The position numbers and the translations under genes were made by a program. DNA of 64,000 bases from Streptomyces sp. PTY087I2 (GTDB lineage: Bacteria; Actinomycetota; Actinomycetes; Streptomycetales; Streptomycetaceae): contig NZ_LZRD01000002.1 in the NCBI RefSeq assembly GCF_001687325.1, forward strand, positions 248,001 to 312,000. The letters run 5' to 3'. A model generated the notes under the pieces. It worked only from the letters and a program-made list of their open reading frames with translations, was not told the DNA's origin and ran no database searches. Positions 17,591-27,427 of the stretch are shown here, one piece after another (positions within the stretch are counted from its first letter, which is position 1; every line of letters begins with the position of its first letter).

Positions 17591-19828
17591 TTACAGCTCC
17601 TTGATCCGGATGTCGCGGTACGAGATGACGTCGGTGACGCCGTGGACCTGGAGCCCGATGTAACCGGAGGCGAACCGCCGGCCGTCGGTGCCCGGGTCGT
17701 CGCCCCGCGGCGGCTCGAAGAGCTGACCACCGGTGTTGTCGAACTCGTTGATCAGGACACCGTTGCGGTAGATCTCGTAGTGCTGGTCGACCACCTTGAT
17801 CTCGTAGTCGTTCCAGGTGCCCTTGGGCGTGACCCCGGCGCCGCCGAGACCCACCCGGTCGAAGCCGTACACCGAACCGGTCTTGTACATGTCGCCGTCC
17901 GGCCGGTCGTTGACCTGGATCTCATGGCCGTACTTGATGGCGACCCACTCCGGACGCGACTCCTCCGGGTGGTCGTGGACCTTCGGGAAGCGGACGAAGA
18001 CCCCGCCGTTGGCGTTGCCCGAGCCCGGGGCGTCGTCCCGCCACTGGAGCTTCAGCGAGAAGTCCCCGTAGGCCCGGGTCGGGAACCAGAGCATGCCCAT
18101 GCCGTCCACCGTGGTGGAGCTGGTGATCGAGCCCTCCTCCTCGTTCAGTCCGAACGCGCCGCCGCCCACGTGCTGCCACTTGGCGAGCGAGGCCGCCGTG
18201 CCGTCGAAGAGCTTGGTGTAGCCCTCGGACTGACCCGGCTTGCCGATGCCCGACTGCTTGGCGGCCTGGTTGATCGCCTTGCGCTCGCGCTGGTCGATGA
18301 CGCCGTCGCTCTTGAGCTTGTCGAGGACCGCCGTCACGTGCTTGAGGAACAGGGCGTGGGAGGACCAGTCCTTCTCGTCCTCGATCAGCTCGTTGATCGT
18401 GCAGCGGTTACGAGTGATCCGGTTCGGGACGCCCGTGTCGACCGTGCCGACGAAGACGGTGTGCCGCTCGTCGAACTCCGCGCAGTTCGGCGCGGGAACC
18501 CCGCCGCCCTGGGCGACGGTGAACGACACCCTTTTCGCCTCGGAGGTGTTGCCCGCCTTGTCGGTCGCCCGGTGTGCGATCGTGTGGTGGCCCACCCGGT
18601 CGACGATCACCGGGGTGGTGTACGCGAGGTACGGTCCGCCGTCGAGGCTGTACTCCACCTTGTCCACGCCCGAGTCGTCGTCGGTCGCGGTGACGGTCGC
18701 CTTGGCGCTGGTGATGAACGCGCCGTCGCTGTTCTTGTCGCCCTCGACCGTCACCGAGGTCTCCGGAGCCGTCTGGTCCTGCGACGGCGGCTCGACCACG
18801 GTGAACTCGACGGACTTCTCGTCCGCGACGTTGCCCGACCGGTCGGTGGCCCGGTAGCGGACGGTGTGCTCGCCCAGCTCGTGGACCATCACCGGTGCGG
18901 TGTAGGGCTGCCACTCGCCGTCCGCGCCGAGCGCGTACTCGATGGTGTTGACGCCGGACCCGGTGTCGGACGCGGTCACGGTGACCGTGGCCATGCCCAG
19001 GTACGCGCCCGCGTCGTCCTTCTCGCCGGTGACGGTCGCCGAGGTCTCCGGCGGCGTCTCGTCGTCGGTCGGCGGGGCCGCCACCGCGAAGTCGACGGAC
19101 TTCTCCTCGGCCGCGTTGCCCGCCTTGTCGGTGGCCCGGTAGCGGACCGTGTGGTCGCCGACCTCGTTCACCACGACGGGCGCGGTGTAGGGCTGCCACT
19201 CGCCGTCCGCGCCGAGCGCGTACTCGACGGTGTCGACGCCGGAGCCCTCGTCGGTGGCCTCGACGGTCACCGTGGCCTGGCCGATGTACGCGCCGTCCCC
19301 GTTCTGATCGCCGTCGACCTTCGCCGAGGTCGCCGGGGCCTCGGTGTCCTCGCCGCTGCCCTCGGTGACGGTCAGGATGCCCTGCATCATGCCGTGGCCG
19401 GGGATCGTGCAGTGGTAGAAGTACCGGCCGGGCGACAGCGTGACCTCCACGCTGTGCTTGCCGCCCTCGGAGTCACCCGGGTTGGCCAGGATGTTCAGCT
19501 GGACGTCGTTGTTGAACTCCGGGTCCGACACGCTGAACGTCAGCGTGTGCGGCATGCTCGTGGTGTTCCCGGTGGCCGTGCTGTTCTCGAAGACGATCGT
19601 CGCCTTGCCGGCCACCGCCGTCTTCGGCGCGGTCAGATAGTGGTCGATCGGATCGCCCGCGGTCCAGGTCAGCACCTGGTCGGCGGCCTTCGCCCCGGGG
19701 CCGTCACCGCCCTTGCCGTACGCGGCCGTCGAGGTCAGCCCGAGGACCATCAGGAGGGAGGCCAGCAGGGCCACCCAGAAACTCGGCGGACGGTGCCGCC
19801 TGCGTGCGAGGTACGGACGTGGTCTCAC
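17591..19828 (-). CDS. secreted cupredoxin / Ig-like repeats / DUF1080 protein
   Basis: A 745-residue exported modular protein. After a signal peptide (about residues 1-38) comes a blue-copper domain (about 45-155) with a PHTLTF His and the HCTIPGHGMM loop carrying the Cys, His and Met expected of a type 1 copper site. Three bacterial Ig-like (OmpL47-type) repeats follow (about 165-250, 262-345, 355-440), then a spacer and a DUF1080 domain (about 535-745) with LFDG, GGVFVRF, GHEIQVND and TGSVYG motifs. DUF1080 includes enzymes that cleave 3-keto-glycosides. The GTG start overlaps the preceding quinoprotein gene stop by 4 nt, so the two are translationally coupled. The copper ligation and the substrate are inference. 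Confidence 0.8.
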   Translation of the reverse strand: MRPRPYLARRRHRPPSFWVALLASLLMVLGLTSTAAYGKGGDGPGAKAADQVLTWTAGDPIDHYLTAPKTAVAGKATIVFENSTATGNTTSMPHTLTFSVSDPEFNNDVQLNILANPGDSEGGKHSVEVTLSPGRYFYHCTIPGHGMMQGILTVTEGSGEDTEAPATSAKVDGDQNGDGAYIGQATVTVEATDEGSGVDTVEYALGADGEWQPYTAPVVVNEVGDHTVRYRATDKAGNAAEEKSVDFAVAAPPTDDETPPETSATVTGEKDDAGAYLGMATVTVTASDTGSGVNTIEYALGADGEWQPYTAPVMVHELGEHTVRYRATDRSGNVADEKSVEFTVVEPPSQDQTAPETSVTVEGDKNSDGAFITSAKATVTATDDDSGVDKVEYSLDGGPYLAYTTPVIVDRVGHHTIAHRATDKAGNTSEAKRVSFTVAQGGGVPAPNCAEFDERHTVFVGTVDTGVPNRITRNRCTINELIEDEKDWSSHALFLKHVTAVLDKLKSDGVIDQRERKAINQAAKQSGIGKPGQSEGYTKLFDGTAASLAKWQHVGGGAFGLNEEEGSITSSTTVDGMGMLWFPTRAYGDFSLKLQWRDDAPGSGNANGGVFVRFPKVHDHPEESRPEWVAIKYGHEIQVNDRPDGDMYKTGSVYGFDRVGLGGAGVTPKGTWNDYEIKVVDQHYEIYRNGVLINEFDNTGGQLFEPPRGDDPGTDGRRFASGYIGLQVHGVTDVISYRDIRIKEL

Positions 19829-22326
19829 TTCGCCGCCTTATCCACGAGATCCGCGGCGGCCGGCGTCGCGCCGCCGCCCTTGTACGAGACGCGCCACAGC
19901 GCGGACTTGGAGTCGGAGGTGAAGAAGCCGCGCCCGTAGTCCAGGACGTACAGCGAACCGTCCGGCGCGAACTTCCAGTCCATGAGGTTGCGGATGCCGT
20001 CGTTGCCGACCGGGATGATCTTCTTCAACGACTCGGCGTGCGTGGGCAGTCCGCCCTTGCCGACCGTCTTCGGGTCGGTGAGCACGGCGTGCCGGGGCTG
20101 GGTGTCGTCGTAGAAGTCGCCGACGAACCACTTGCCGTCCCAGTAGGCCGGCCACTTGGCGGTGGACTCGCTCTGCGCGTCGTACCGGTAGACCGGGCCG
20201 TTCATCGTGGCCTGCCCGCCGCCCTTGAGCCAGGGCAGCAGCTCCTTGCCCTCCTCCGTCTTGTAGCTCGGTACGCCGTTCTCGTCGCGCGGGTAGTCGA
20301 CCCCGCCGCCCTGCGGCGAGTACCAGATGGTGTTCGGGGTCACCGGCGGCAGCTTGACCAGGCCGTCGTTGTTCGGCGACTCGTTCTTCGGGGCGTCGCA
20401 GTCGTACCAGCCCAGCGGCTTCGTCGGGTCCGGCAGATTGCGGTCCCGGTAGGGCTGGTTGTTGCCCATGCAGAACGGCCAGCCGTGGTTGCCCGCCTTG
20501 GTGATCGCGGCGAACGTGTCGTACTTCGCCGGACCCCAGGTGGTGGACGGCGCCCCCGCGTCGGGGCCGACCCAGCCCGCGTACAGCGTGTCCGTCGACT
20601 TGTCGATCGAGATACGGGCCGGGTTGCGCACGCCCATCACATAGATCTCGCCGCGCGTCTTGCCGCCGCCCTCGTCCGGCTCCTCACCGGTGAAGAGGTT
20701 GCCGGAGGGCAGGGTGTACGTGCCGTCGTCCTCCGGGTGGATCCGCAGGATCTTCCCGTTCAGGTTGTTGGTGTTGCCCGCGGTGCGCCGGGCATCCGCG
20801 AAGGAGACGCCCTTGTAGTTCGGCTGCGGGTTGTTTCCGGAGTAACCGTCGCTGAAACCGGAGGAGTTGTTGTCACCGGTCGCGATGTACAGGTTGCCCT
20901 TCGAGTCCCACGCCATGCCGCCGCCCGCGTGGCAGCAGCTGTTGATCTGCACCGGCCAGTCCAGCAGCACCTTCTCCGAGGCCAGATCCAGCGTGTTCGT
21001 CGCCGGGTCGAAAGTGAAGCGGGAGACCTGACGGGTCGCCATACGCTTGTCGCGGTCGATCTTCGCGTGCGGCGTGTAATGCAGATAGACCCAGCCGTTG
21101 GACGCGAAGTCCGGGTCCAGCTCGATACCGAGCAACCCCTCCTCGACCTTGACCAGTTCGTCGCCGCCGCCCTTGTTGCCGAAGACGTCCAGCGCACCGG
21201 CCAGGGTGACCTTCTTCGTCGCCGGGTCGTAGACGTGGATCTCGCCCTTGCCCTTGCCGATGTCCGGGTCGTTCCAGTCGATGACGACCGGGACCGAGCT
21301 GTCGGCCCCGCCGCGCCCGATGTAGAAGACCCGCCCGTCCGGCGCGGTCACCAGCCCGTGCGGCTCGCCGATCTGGTCGTTCTGGCCCGGCTGGTTGGGC
21401 TCGGTGACCCGCTCCGCGGTGTAGTTCGAGGTGATCGTCGCCTTGCAGTCGGCCTGTGAGGTCCGGTTCGTCCAGGAGAGCGCGCCGCGCAGATGGTCGC
21501 GGAAGTCGGTCTCCGCGAAGCTGTCCGCCGTACCGCCCATCGCCGTGTAGAAGGACCGGCCGCCGTCGTAGTCGCGGCACCAGGAGACCGGGTGGTCCCA
21601 GCCGTTGGCGCTCGCACCCGGGCTGTACGTCAACTCCCGTACGCGCGCCACGGTGTGGACGTCACCGGACGGGTTCTTCGTCCAGTTCAGCCACTTGTCG
21701 GGGCGCTTCCACTCCAGCGGCAGGCTCTTCGTGGCCGGGTGGACCCGGTCCCCGATCTCGACGGTCGCCCGCTGCACGGACGTCGGGCTGTTCGCCGCCG
21801 GGCGGGCCCCGACCAGACCGGTGAACCAGTCGGAGTACGGCTCGGTGCGCGCCGCGTCATGGATGCCGAGGAAGCCGCCACCCGCCTCCATGTACGCCTC
21901 CAGGCCCGCCTCCTGCTCCGGATCGAGGACGTCGCCCCCGCCGGTCAGGAAGACGACGGCGTGGAAGGAGCCGAGCCGCTTGCCGTTGGTGAAGACCTTC
22001 GGGTCGGCGGTGGCCACGGTGGTGAACCGCTGGGCCTCCGGACCGGTGAGCCCGATCTTCTCGATCGCCGCGATCCCGGCGTCGGTGTACGGGGCCTCGT
22101 CACCCGCCGACGCGTGGAACACCAGCACCTTCACCTGGTTCTGCGCGCCCGGCGGAGACGGGAGGGACAACGTTGTCGCCATCTTCTCGACCAGGGCCCG
22201 GTCCGGCGATGTGTCCGCGTTGGCCGGGCCTCCGCCGCCCAGCATGGACACGGTCAGTGCGCCGGCCGCCACGGCCGCCGCGAGGCCGCGTCGTGATCTG
22301 GACCGGTGATGTGATGCGCGCTGCAT
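19825..22326 (-). CDS. secreted ThuA - PQQ sugar dehydrogenase fusion
   Basis: An 833-residue exported fusion. A basic signal peptide (about residues 1-37) is followed by a ThuA-like domain (about 60-295; VLVFHAS, FLTGGGD, GIHDAA) related to the trehalose-utilisation protein ThuA. A glucose/sorbosone-dehydrogenase beta-propeller (about 310-830) follows, with IGEPHGL, CCHAGGGM, NNLNGKILRI and GVRNPARI. The second domain family uses PQQ to oxidise sugars and passes electrons to an external acceptor. I prefer ATG 22326 to the GTG four codons upstream because GAGGGG lies at a workable distance. It is the first gene of the pair with the cupredoxin-DUF1080 gene and is divergent from the laccase. 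Confidence 0.82.
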   Translation of the reverse strand: MQRASHHRSRSRRGLAAAVAAGALTVSMLGGGGPANADTSPDRALVEKMATTLSLPSPPGAQNQVKVLVFHASAGDEAPYTDAGIAAIEKIGLTGPEAQRFTTVATADPKVFTNGKRLGSFHAVVFLTGGGDVLDPEQEAGLEAYMEAGGGFLGIHDAARTEPYSDWFTGLVGARPAANSPTSVQRATVEIGDRVHPATKSLPLEWKRPDKWLNWTKNPSGDVHTVARVRELTYSPGASANGWDHPVSWCRDYDGGRSFYTAMGGTADSFAETDFRDHLRGALSWTNRTSQADCKATITSNYTAERVTEPNQPGQNDQIGEPHGLVTAPDGRVFYIGRGGADSSVPVVIDWNDPDIGKGKGEIHVYDPATKKVTLAGALDVFGNKGGGDELVKVEEGLLGIELDPDFASNGWVYLHYTPHAKIDRDKRMATRQVSRFTFDPATNTLDLASEKVLLDWPVQINSCCHAGGGMAWDSKGNLYIATGDNNSSGFSDGYSGNNPQPNYKGVSFADARRTAGNTNNLNGKILRIHPEDDGTYTLPSGNLFTGEEPDEGGGKTRGEIYVMGVRNPARISIDKSTDTLYAGWVGPDAGAPSTTWGPAKYDTFAAITKAGNHGWPFCMGNNQPYRDRNLPDPTKPLGWYDCDAPKNESPNNDGLVKLPPVTPNTIWYSPQGGGVDYPRDENGVPSYKTEEGKELLPWLKGGGQATMNGPVYRYDAQSESTAKWPAYWDGKWFVGDFYDDTQPRHAVLTDPKTVGKGGLPTHAESLKKIIPVGNDGIRNLMDWKFAPDGSLYVLDYGRGFFTSDSKSALWRVSYKGGGATPAAADLVDKAAK

Positions 22327-22421
22327 GTGGTCACCCACCCCTCTGTGGTCACTGCACCTCTCGGTGACTGTGGGTCGCTAACTCTTCTGCCTTGCCTCTG
22401 TGTTGACTGCGACAGCGCACG

Positions 22422-22450
22422 AAGCTAGACCTCTTTTCATGGTCCGCCAA
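22422..22450 (-). promoter_or_regulatory. candidate promoter of the ThuA-dehydrogenase operon
   Basis: On the minus strand TTGGCG (22450-22445), a 17-nt spacer and TAGCTT (22427-22422) form a good housekeeping-type promoter, giving a leader of about 90 nt. Downstream, TGTGGTCAC occurs twice (22344-22352 and 22326-22334), the second copy overlapping the start codon; these could be operator half-sites. Confidence 0.45.
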
Positions 22451-22588
22451 TAGCTACGGCAGCAATCGCACGAACTTTGTCCTGAGTGTGGATAAACGCT
22501 GGGTCCCCGGCTACGGTGTGGCCCGTTCCGGGGTGCATCCAGCCCCTCGCGCTTCCGCCAGTCCCGTTACCGCAGTGGGGAGTTCGAC

Positions 22589-23620
22589 ATGGACCGCAGG
22601 ACCTTCAGCCGGCGGATGCTGGTCGGCGGCGCAGCCGCGGCCGCGACCGGAGTGACATCGTTGTCGCTGGGCGCGGTGGAAGCAAGCTCGGCGGAGAACC
22701 CGCCGCGCACGGCCCCGGCGGGCGGCGTCACACGCCGACTGAAGATGTACGCCGAGAAGCTGCCCAACGGCGAGCTGGGCTACGGCTTCGAGAAGGGCAA
22801 GGCCTCGATCCCCGGCCCCCTCATCGAGCTGAACGAGGGCGACACGGTCCACATCGAGTTCGAGAACCTCACCGACGTCGACGCCAGCCTCCATGTGCAC
22901 GGCGTGGACTACGACATCGCCAACGACGGCACCCGGATGAACAAGAGCCACGTCGAGCCCGGCGGCACCCGGACGTACACCTGGCGCACACATGCCCCGG
23001 GCCGCCGCAAGGGCGGCACCTGGGAGCCGGGCAGTGCGGGCTACTGGCACTACCACGACCATGTCGTCGGCACGGACCACGGAACCGGCGGGATCCGCAA
23101 GGGGCTGTACGGACCGGTCGTGGTCCGCCGCAAGGGCGACATCCTGCCGGACCAGACGTGCACGGTCGTCTTCAACGACATGACGATCAACAACAAGGCG
23201 GAGCACAACAGCGTCAACTTCGAGGCCACGGTGGGTGACCGGCTCGAATTCGTGATGATCACGCACGGCGAGTACTACCACACCTTCCACATCCACGGTC
23301 ACCGCTGGGCGGACAACCGCACCGGTCTGCTGACCGGCCCCGACGACCCCAGCCGGGTCATCGACAACAAGATCTGCGGACCCGCCGACTCCTTCGGCCT
23401 CCAGATCATCGCGGGCGAACGCGTGGGCGCGGGCGCGTGGATGTACCACTGCCACGTCCAGAGCCACTCGGACATGGGGATGGCGGGACTGCTGCTGGTC
23501 AAGAAGCCGGACGGCACGATCCCGGGGTACGAGCCGCACCACCACACGGCCGGTGGAACGGAGAAGAAGGGCGCCGAGGACAAGGGCGAGGGCAAGTCAA
23601 CTGCTGAGCACCAACACTGA
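22589..23620 (+). CDS. small two-domain laccase (SLAC-type multicopper oxidase)
   Basis: A 343-residue exported multicopper oxidase that takes electrons from phenols, or possibly protein donors, and reduces oxygen to water. An RRTFSRR Tat signal occupies the N terminus. Copper ligands are visible at His102/His104, His154/His156, His231, His234/His236, His287-Cys288-His289, His293 and Met298. These positions coincide with those I recall for S. coelicolor SLAC, also 343 residues, which functions as a trimer. A GGGGAG ribosome binding site precedes ATG 22589; TACGGT at 22512-22517 is a possible -10. The His-rich C terminus could bind copper. It is divergent from the quinoprotein/cupredoxin operon and ends 7 nt from the convergent helicase gene. 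Confidence 0.92.
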   Translation: MDRRTFSRRMLVGGAAAAATGVTSLSLGAVEASSAENPPRTAPAGGVTRRLKMYAEKLPNGELGYGFEKGKASIPGPLIELNEGDTVHIEFENLTDVDASLHVHGVDYDIANDGTRMNKSHVEPGGTRTYTWRTHAPGRRKGGTWEPGSAGYWHYHDHVVGTDHGTGGIRKGLYGPVVVRRKGDILPDQTCTVVFNDMTINNKAEHNSVNFEATVGDRLEFVMITHGEYYHTFHIHGHRWADNRTGLLTGPDDPSRVIDNKICGPADSFGLQIIAGERVGAGAWMYHCHVQSHSDMGMAGLLLVKKPDGTIPGYEPHHHTAGGTEKKGAEDKGEGKSTAEHQH

Positions 23621-23627
23621 TGACCCG

Positions 23628-25853
23628 TCACTCCGACGGGCGGGCCAGCCGCTGCTGCTCCTCCTCGACGATGCGCCGGGCCAGCTCGGCGTCGGAGACG
23701 TCCACCGCGTCCGGGGTGGTCTCCGCGAGATCGCTGCGCCGGGCGTACGCGTCGAAGAGCCGGTCCTTGCGGGCCAGCAGCTCCACCAGGCGCTGGTCGA
23801 CGCTGTCCGTGGCCAGCAGCCGGTGCACCTGGACCGTGCGCACCTGCCCCATCCGGTGCGCGCGGGCGACTGCCTGGTGTTCCAGCGTCGGCTTGATCTG
23901 CGGCTCGCACAGGATGACCACGGAGGCGGCCTGCATGTTCAGCCCGGTCCCGCCCGCCTGGATCTGGCTCAGCAGCACCGCGTGTCCCTCCACCCCGGAG
24001 AAGGCGTCCACCAGCTCCTGCCGCCGGGCCGGCGGGACGCTCCCGGAGAGCGGCCCGAAGACCTCCGGCCCCAGGGCCTCGCCGACCGCCGCGAGGACAT
24101 CGCGGAAGTAGGAGAAGACGACCACCTTCAGCCCGTTGTCCCGGGCCTCGTCGACGAGTTCGCGCAGCCGCTCCAGCTTGGCGGAGGTCGCGGGCACGGC
24201 GTAGGCGGCCCGGCGCATCCGCATGAACCGCCCGGAGGCGACCGCCTCGCGGTAGGCCTCCCGGTCCTCGGCTCCAAACTCCTCCCACTCGTCCACCTGC
24301 ACCAGCGCCGGGAGTTCGGCCAGCACGTCCACCTGGTTGCGGCGCAGATAGGCGGGGGCGACGGCCCGGCGGAAGGCCCGCGAACCGGCCGCGCCGTGCG
24401 TGGAGCTGACCGACGGCGCGAGTTCGGGGCGCAGTTGGCGTACCAGACTGCGGAACTCCTCCACCCGGTTCTCCATCGGGGTGCCGGTCAGGAACAGCAC
24501 CCGCTCCACCTGCTCCGCCCACCCGGCGACCGCCCGGGACCGGCGGGCCTCGGGATTCTTCACGAAGTGGGCCTCGTCAACCACCAGCATCCCGGGCCGC
24601 ACCTCGGCCGCCGCTCCCTCGGGCAGCAGATGCAGCGCGTCGAAGGTGGTCACCGCCACCCCGCCCGTCTCACGCCAGTCCGCGAAGGCCTCGACGCGCT
24701 CCGCCCCGTGCACCGGAACGGCGCGCAGGGTGGAGCGGGCCCGGAGCTCCCGGGTCCAGTTGATCAGCACACTCGCCGGGCACACCACGAGGAAGTGGGT
24801 CTCGCCCCGGGCGGCGAGATGGGCGAGGGCCGCGATGGCCTGGACGGTCTTGCCGAGGCCCATCTCGTCCCCGATGATCACCCGCTTCTGCGCCAGCGCG
24901 AACCGCGCCCCGAACGCCTGGTAGCCGCGCAGGGACACCCGCAGCCGCGTGTCGTCGAGCCGCAGCGCCCGCACCCGGTCCGCGATCCCGGCGGGCAGGA
25001 ACCCCTCGGCGGCGTCCCGGTCCGGACCGCTGCCCGACAGCTCGGCGAGCAGGCTGTAGTACTCGGCGGACCGCAGCTCGAAGTCCACCCAGGCCTCGGC
25101 GGGCGACGCCGGGGAGCGCAGCAGGTCGGCCGACGCCTGCGCGAAGAGCACCGGCAGCTCCCGCTCCACCGCGTCCGCCACCGCCGACCGCACCGCGTCC
25201 AGCGCCTCCCGTACCCGCGCCCGGGACCGCCGCCCGGCGAACAGCATCCGCAGCCGGCTCCCGCCCGGCGCGGCCGTCTCCACCCGGGGGCCCAGCAGTT
25301 CGGCCAGCCGCCGGGCCGCGTCCACCGCGCGCCGCGCGTCCGCACCGGCCACGACCAGCCGGTGCAGGGCGATCACCAGCGCGGTGCTCGAATCGTCCGG
25401 GGCGTCCACGTCGATCCGCACCGAGACGGTGTCGCGCACCGCGTGGGCGATCTGCCCGGCGGCGGCCAGCGCCTGGTCGGCGGTGTGCGCCCCGACCCCG
25501 GGAATCTGCCGCAGCTCGTAGCGGTCCGTGCCGTGGACCTGCCCGACCGTGGCGAGCCCGGCCTGCTCCAGCGCCCCGAGCCGCAGCCGCCCCTCCGTGA
25601 CGTCCTTGAGCCGGGAGACGGGGATGTGCGCCAACTCCTGCCCCACCAGGGAGTCGAGGAGCGGATCGAGCACGGAACGTACGGCGGCCACGGCGTTCGC
25701 CCGGTCCGCCGGCACGGCACGGGCGCTCTCCAGCAGCCGCTCCGCCCGCGCCAGCAGCTCACGGGCCGCGCCACCGGTCGGCACCGGGCCCCCGGCGGCC
25801 CCGCGCGCGAGTGTTCCGCCGGCCGAGCCGCCCGCCGCCCCGCTCTGGTTCAT
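23628..25853 (-). CDS. SNF2-family DEAD/DEAH helicase with HhH motif
   Basis: A 741-residue SNF2-type ATPase. The N-terminal 280 residues are helical and include a helix-hairpin-helix DNA-binding motif (LRQIPGVGAHTADQAL, about 117-135). The ATPase core follows, with Walker A DEMGLGKT (about 331), DEAH box VVDEAHFVKNP (about 424), LTGTPMENR (about 455), and the C-terminal helicase lobe with QAGGTGLNMQ and ARAHRMGQ. Proteins of this group remodel nucleoprotein or stalled transcription complexes (RapA/HepA-like). ATG 25853 has AGAAGGA upstream; a longer upstream open frame lacks homology. A GGGTG-TCG-CACCC palindrome (25875-25887) lies 22 nt upstream and may be an operator. Confidence 0.85.
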   Translation of the reverse strand: MNQSGAAGGSAGGTLARGAAGGPVPTGGAARELLARAERLLESARAVPADRANAVAAVRSVLDPLLDSLVGQELAHIPVSRLKDVTEGRLRLGALEQAGLATVGQVHGTDRYELRQIPGVGAHTADQALAAAGQIAHAVRDTVSVRIDVDAPDDSSTALVIALHRLVVAGADARRAVDAARRLAELLGPRVETAAPGGSRLRMLFAGRRSRARVREALDAVRSAVADAVERELPVLFAQASADLLRSPASPAEAWVDFELRSAEYYSLLAELSGSGPDRDAAEGFLPAGIADRVRALRLDDTRLRVSLRGYQAFGARFALAQKRVIIGDEMGLGKTVQAIAALAHLAARGETHFLVVCPASVLINWTRELRARSTLRAVPVHGAERVEAFADWRETGGVAVTTFDALHLLPEGAAAEVRPGMLVVDEAHFVKNPEARRSRAVAGWAEQVERVLFLTGTPMENRVEEFRSLVRQLRPELAPSVSSTHGAAGSRAFRRAVAPAYLRRNQVDVLAELPALVQVDEWEEFGAEDREAYREAVASGRFMRMRRAAYAVPATSAKLERLRELVDEARDNGLKVVVFSYFRDVLAAVGEALGPEVFGPLSGSVPPARRQELVDAFSGVEGHAVLLSQIQAGGTGLNMQAASVVILCEPQIKPTLEHQAVARAHRMGQVRTVQVHRLLATDSVDQRLVELLARKDRLFDAYARRSDLAETTPDAVDVSDAELARRIVEEEQQRLARPSE

Positions 25854-26177
25854 GTACGTCCTTCTGTTCCCGAGGGGTGTCGCACCCGCCCCGGGCCCCG
25901 CTCCGCCAGCCTTCCCGCCATCGTGCCACGCCCCACCGACAGCCCCGGCCCGGTCCGCCCCGACCGCCGCACGACGCGCCGGTCCAACGCTTCGCCCCGG
26001 CAGCCCCGCGCTGCCTACCCTGGGCCGCACGGCGGACGCGGTCACCGTCGGCCGGCCACGCCCCGGTCGGCCCCGCACGGACTGCGGATGTCAGTGCCCG
26101 GTGCAAGACTCGGAACGGAAGGAACCACCCGGCAGCACACGACGAGCAGGATCCCCGGATCGACTGAGGAGCACGCC
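25854..26177. other. intergenic gap between divergent helicase and VOC genes
   Basis: 324 nt with no gene I can support. It holds the GGGTGTCGCACCC palindrome (25875-25887) near the helicase start and the ribosome binding site (GAGGAG) of the VOC gene. Open frames crossing it lack start signals and look like GC-driven shadows. Confidence 0.5.
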
Positions 26178-26972
26178 ATGATCAGCCCCACCTTCCTCGA
26201 CGGAGCACCCAACTGGGTCGATCTCGGCACCCCTGATCTCGACGGGGCCACCGCCTTCTACCGGGGGCTGTTCGGCTGGGACCTGATCCCCGGCGGCCCC
26301 GAGGTGGGGGGCTACGGGATGCTCACCCTGGACGGACGGTATGTCGGCGGGGTGATGACGGTGCCCGAGGAGGAAGCGCCGAGCGCCTGGTCGGTGTCCT
26401 TCCAGTCGCCCGACGTCGACGCCACCGCCCGGGCGGTCACCGAGGCGGGCGGCAGCGCCGCGTTCGAAGTGATGGACGTCCTCGACTACGGCCGCATGGG
26501 CGGCTTCACGGACCCGGCCGGCGCGTACTTCGCGGTGTGGCAGCCGAAGGAGCACCCCGGCTTCGGCGTGATCCAGGAGCCGAACGCGTTCCTCTGGGCC
26601 GAGCTCTACACCCCCGACGTCCCGGCGGCGGCCGCGTTCTTCGGGACCGTCTTCGGCTGGGGGACCGACGAGATGAAGGTGGAGGGCTCCGACTACACCT
26701 ACACCACGGTCCACCCGGCCGGTGCGGGGCCCGACGCGTCCTTCGGCGGTCTGGTCAGGATGGGCGACGTACCGTCCGAGGCCGCCCGCGGCCCCCACTG
26801 GCTGCCGTATTTCGACGTGGCCGACGTCGACGCCATCGTGGCCGAGGCGAAGCGGCTCGGCGGCAGGGAGACGCTGGCCGCCATGGAGGTGCCCGGCGTC
26901 GGCAAGATGGCCAATGTCGCCGATCCGTACGGGGCGGTCTTCGCGGTGATGAAGCCCGAGCCGAGGCAGTAG
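26178..26972 (+). CDS. VOC-family protein, two glyoxalase-like repeats
   Basis: A 264-residue protein made of two vicinal-oxygen-chelate modules (about residues 5-118 and 132-260). Each opens with a WVDLGTPDLDGATAFYRG-like or AELYTPDVPAAAAFFG-like strand-helix and ends with DPAGA/DPYGA-F-V. Such tandem proteins act as metal-dependent isomerases or dioxygenases, or as antibiotic-binding resistance proteins. In Streptomyces this type is often annotated as a glyoxalase-like hydroxylase, and the substrate cannot be read from sequence. The ribosome binding site GAGGAG is 7 nt before ATG 26178. It is probably a single-gene unit. Confidence 0.8.
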   Translation: MISPTFLDGAPNWVDLGTPDLDGATAFYRGLFGWDLIPGGPEVGGYGMLTLDGRYVGGVMTVPEEEAPSAWSVSFQSPDVDATARAVTEAGGSAAFEVMDVLDYGRMGGFTDPAGAYFAVWQPKEHPGFGVIQEPNAFLWAELYTPDVPAAAAFFGTVFGWGTDEMKVEGSDYTYTTVHPAGAGPDASFGGLVRMGDVPSEAARGPHWLPYFDVADVDAIVAEAKRLGGRETLAAMEVPGVGKMANVADPYGAVFAVMKPEPRQ

Positions 26973-27078
26973 CGCGGGGGCAGTCGCGGCGAGGAGGTCG
27001 GCGGGGGCGGCGGGGCGTCCTCGCTCGATTGATGAATCGTTGATCGGTTGTTTATCGCCACCGGGCAGCGTGTGCTCC

Positions 27079-27336
27079 ATGCTGATCAACACCGTGACCG
27101 ACGACGACGCACTCGCCTGGCAGGAGACCGCGTTGTGCGCGCAGGCCGGGCCCGAGTTCTTCTTCCCGGCCCCGGGCAGTTCGACCCGCGAGGCCAAGCA
27201 GCTCTGCAACGCCTGCGAAGGGCGGCTGGCCTGCCTGGAGTACGCACTCGCCAACGACGAGCGGTTCGGCGTCTGGGGCGGGCTCTCGGAGAAGGAGCGC
27301 GAGCGGCTGCGCAGAGAAGGCCGCGACCGGGGCTGA
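27079..27336 (+). CDS. WhiB-family iron-sulfur transcription factor
   Basis: An 85-residue WhiB-like protein. It has the four Fe-S cysteines in the pattern C-x22-C-x2-C-x5-C, then the GVWGGLSEKER turn and a short basic tail. WhiB proteins bind a 4Fe-4S cluster and the primary sigma factor region 4 to control development, redox or antibiotic-resistance genes. I start at ATG 27079; an ATG at 27040 would add 13 residues outside the family domain. An unusually AT-rich stretch (27026-27057) with repeated TTGAT lies just upstream and probably contains the promoter. Position next to the desaturase/SsgD region suggests WblJ, which I cannot confirm. Confidence 0.88.
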   Translation: MLINTVTDDDALAWQETALCAQAGPEFFFPAPGSSTREAKQLCNACEGRLACLEYALANDERFGVWGGLSEKERERLRREGRDRG

Positions 27337-27427
27337 CCGCCCTGCGGTCTGTCGCCGAACTGCCGCCTGCCGCCCGCCGCCCGGCACGTACGCTCGCCGC
27401 GTTGCCGAGATGCCCCGGGCCGCACGC

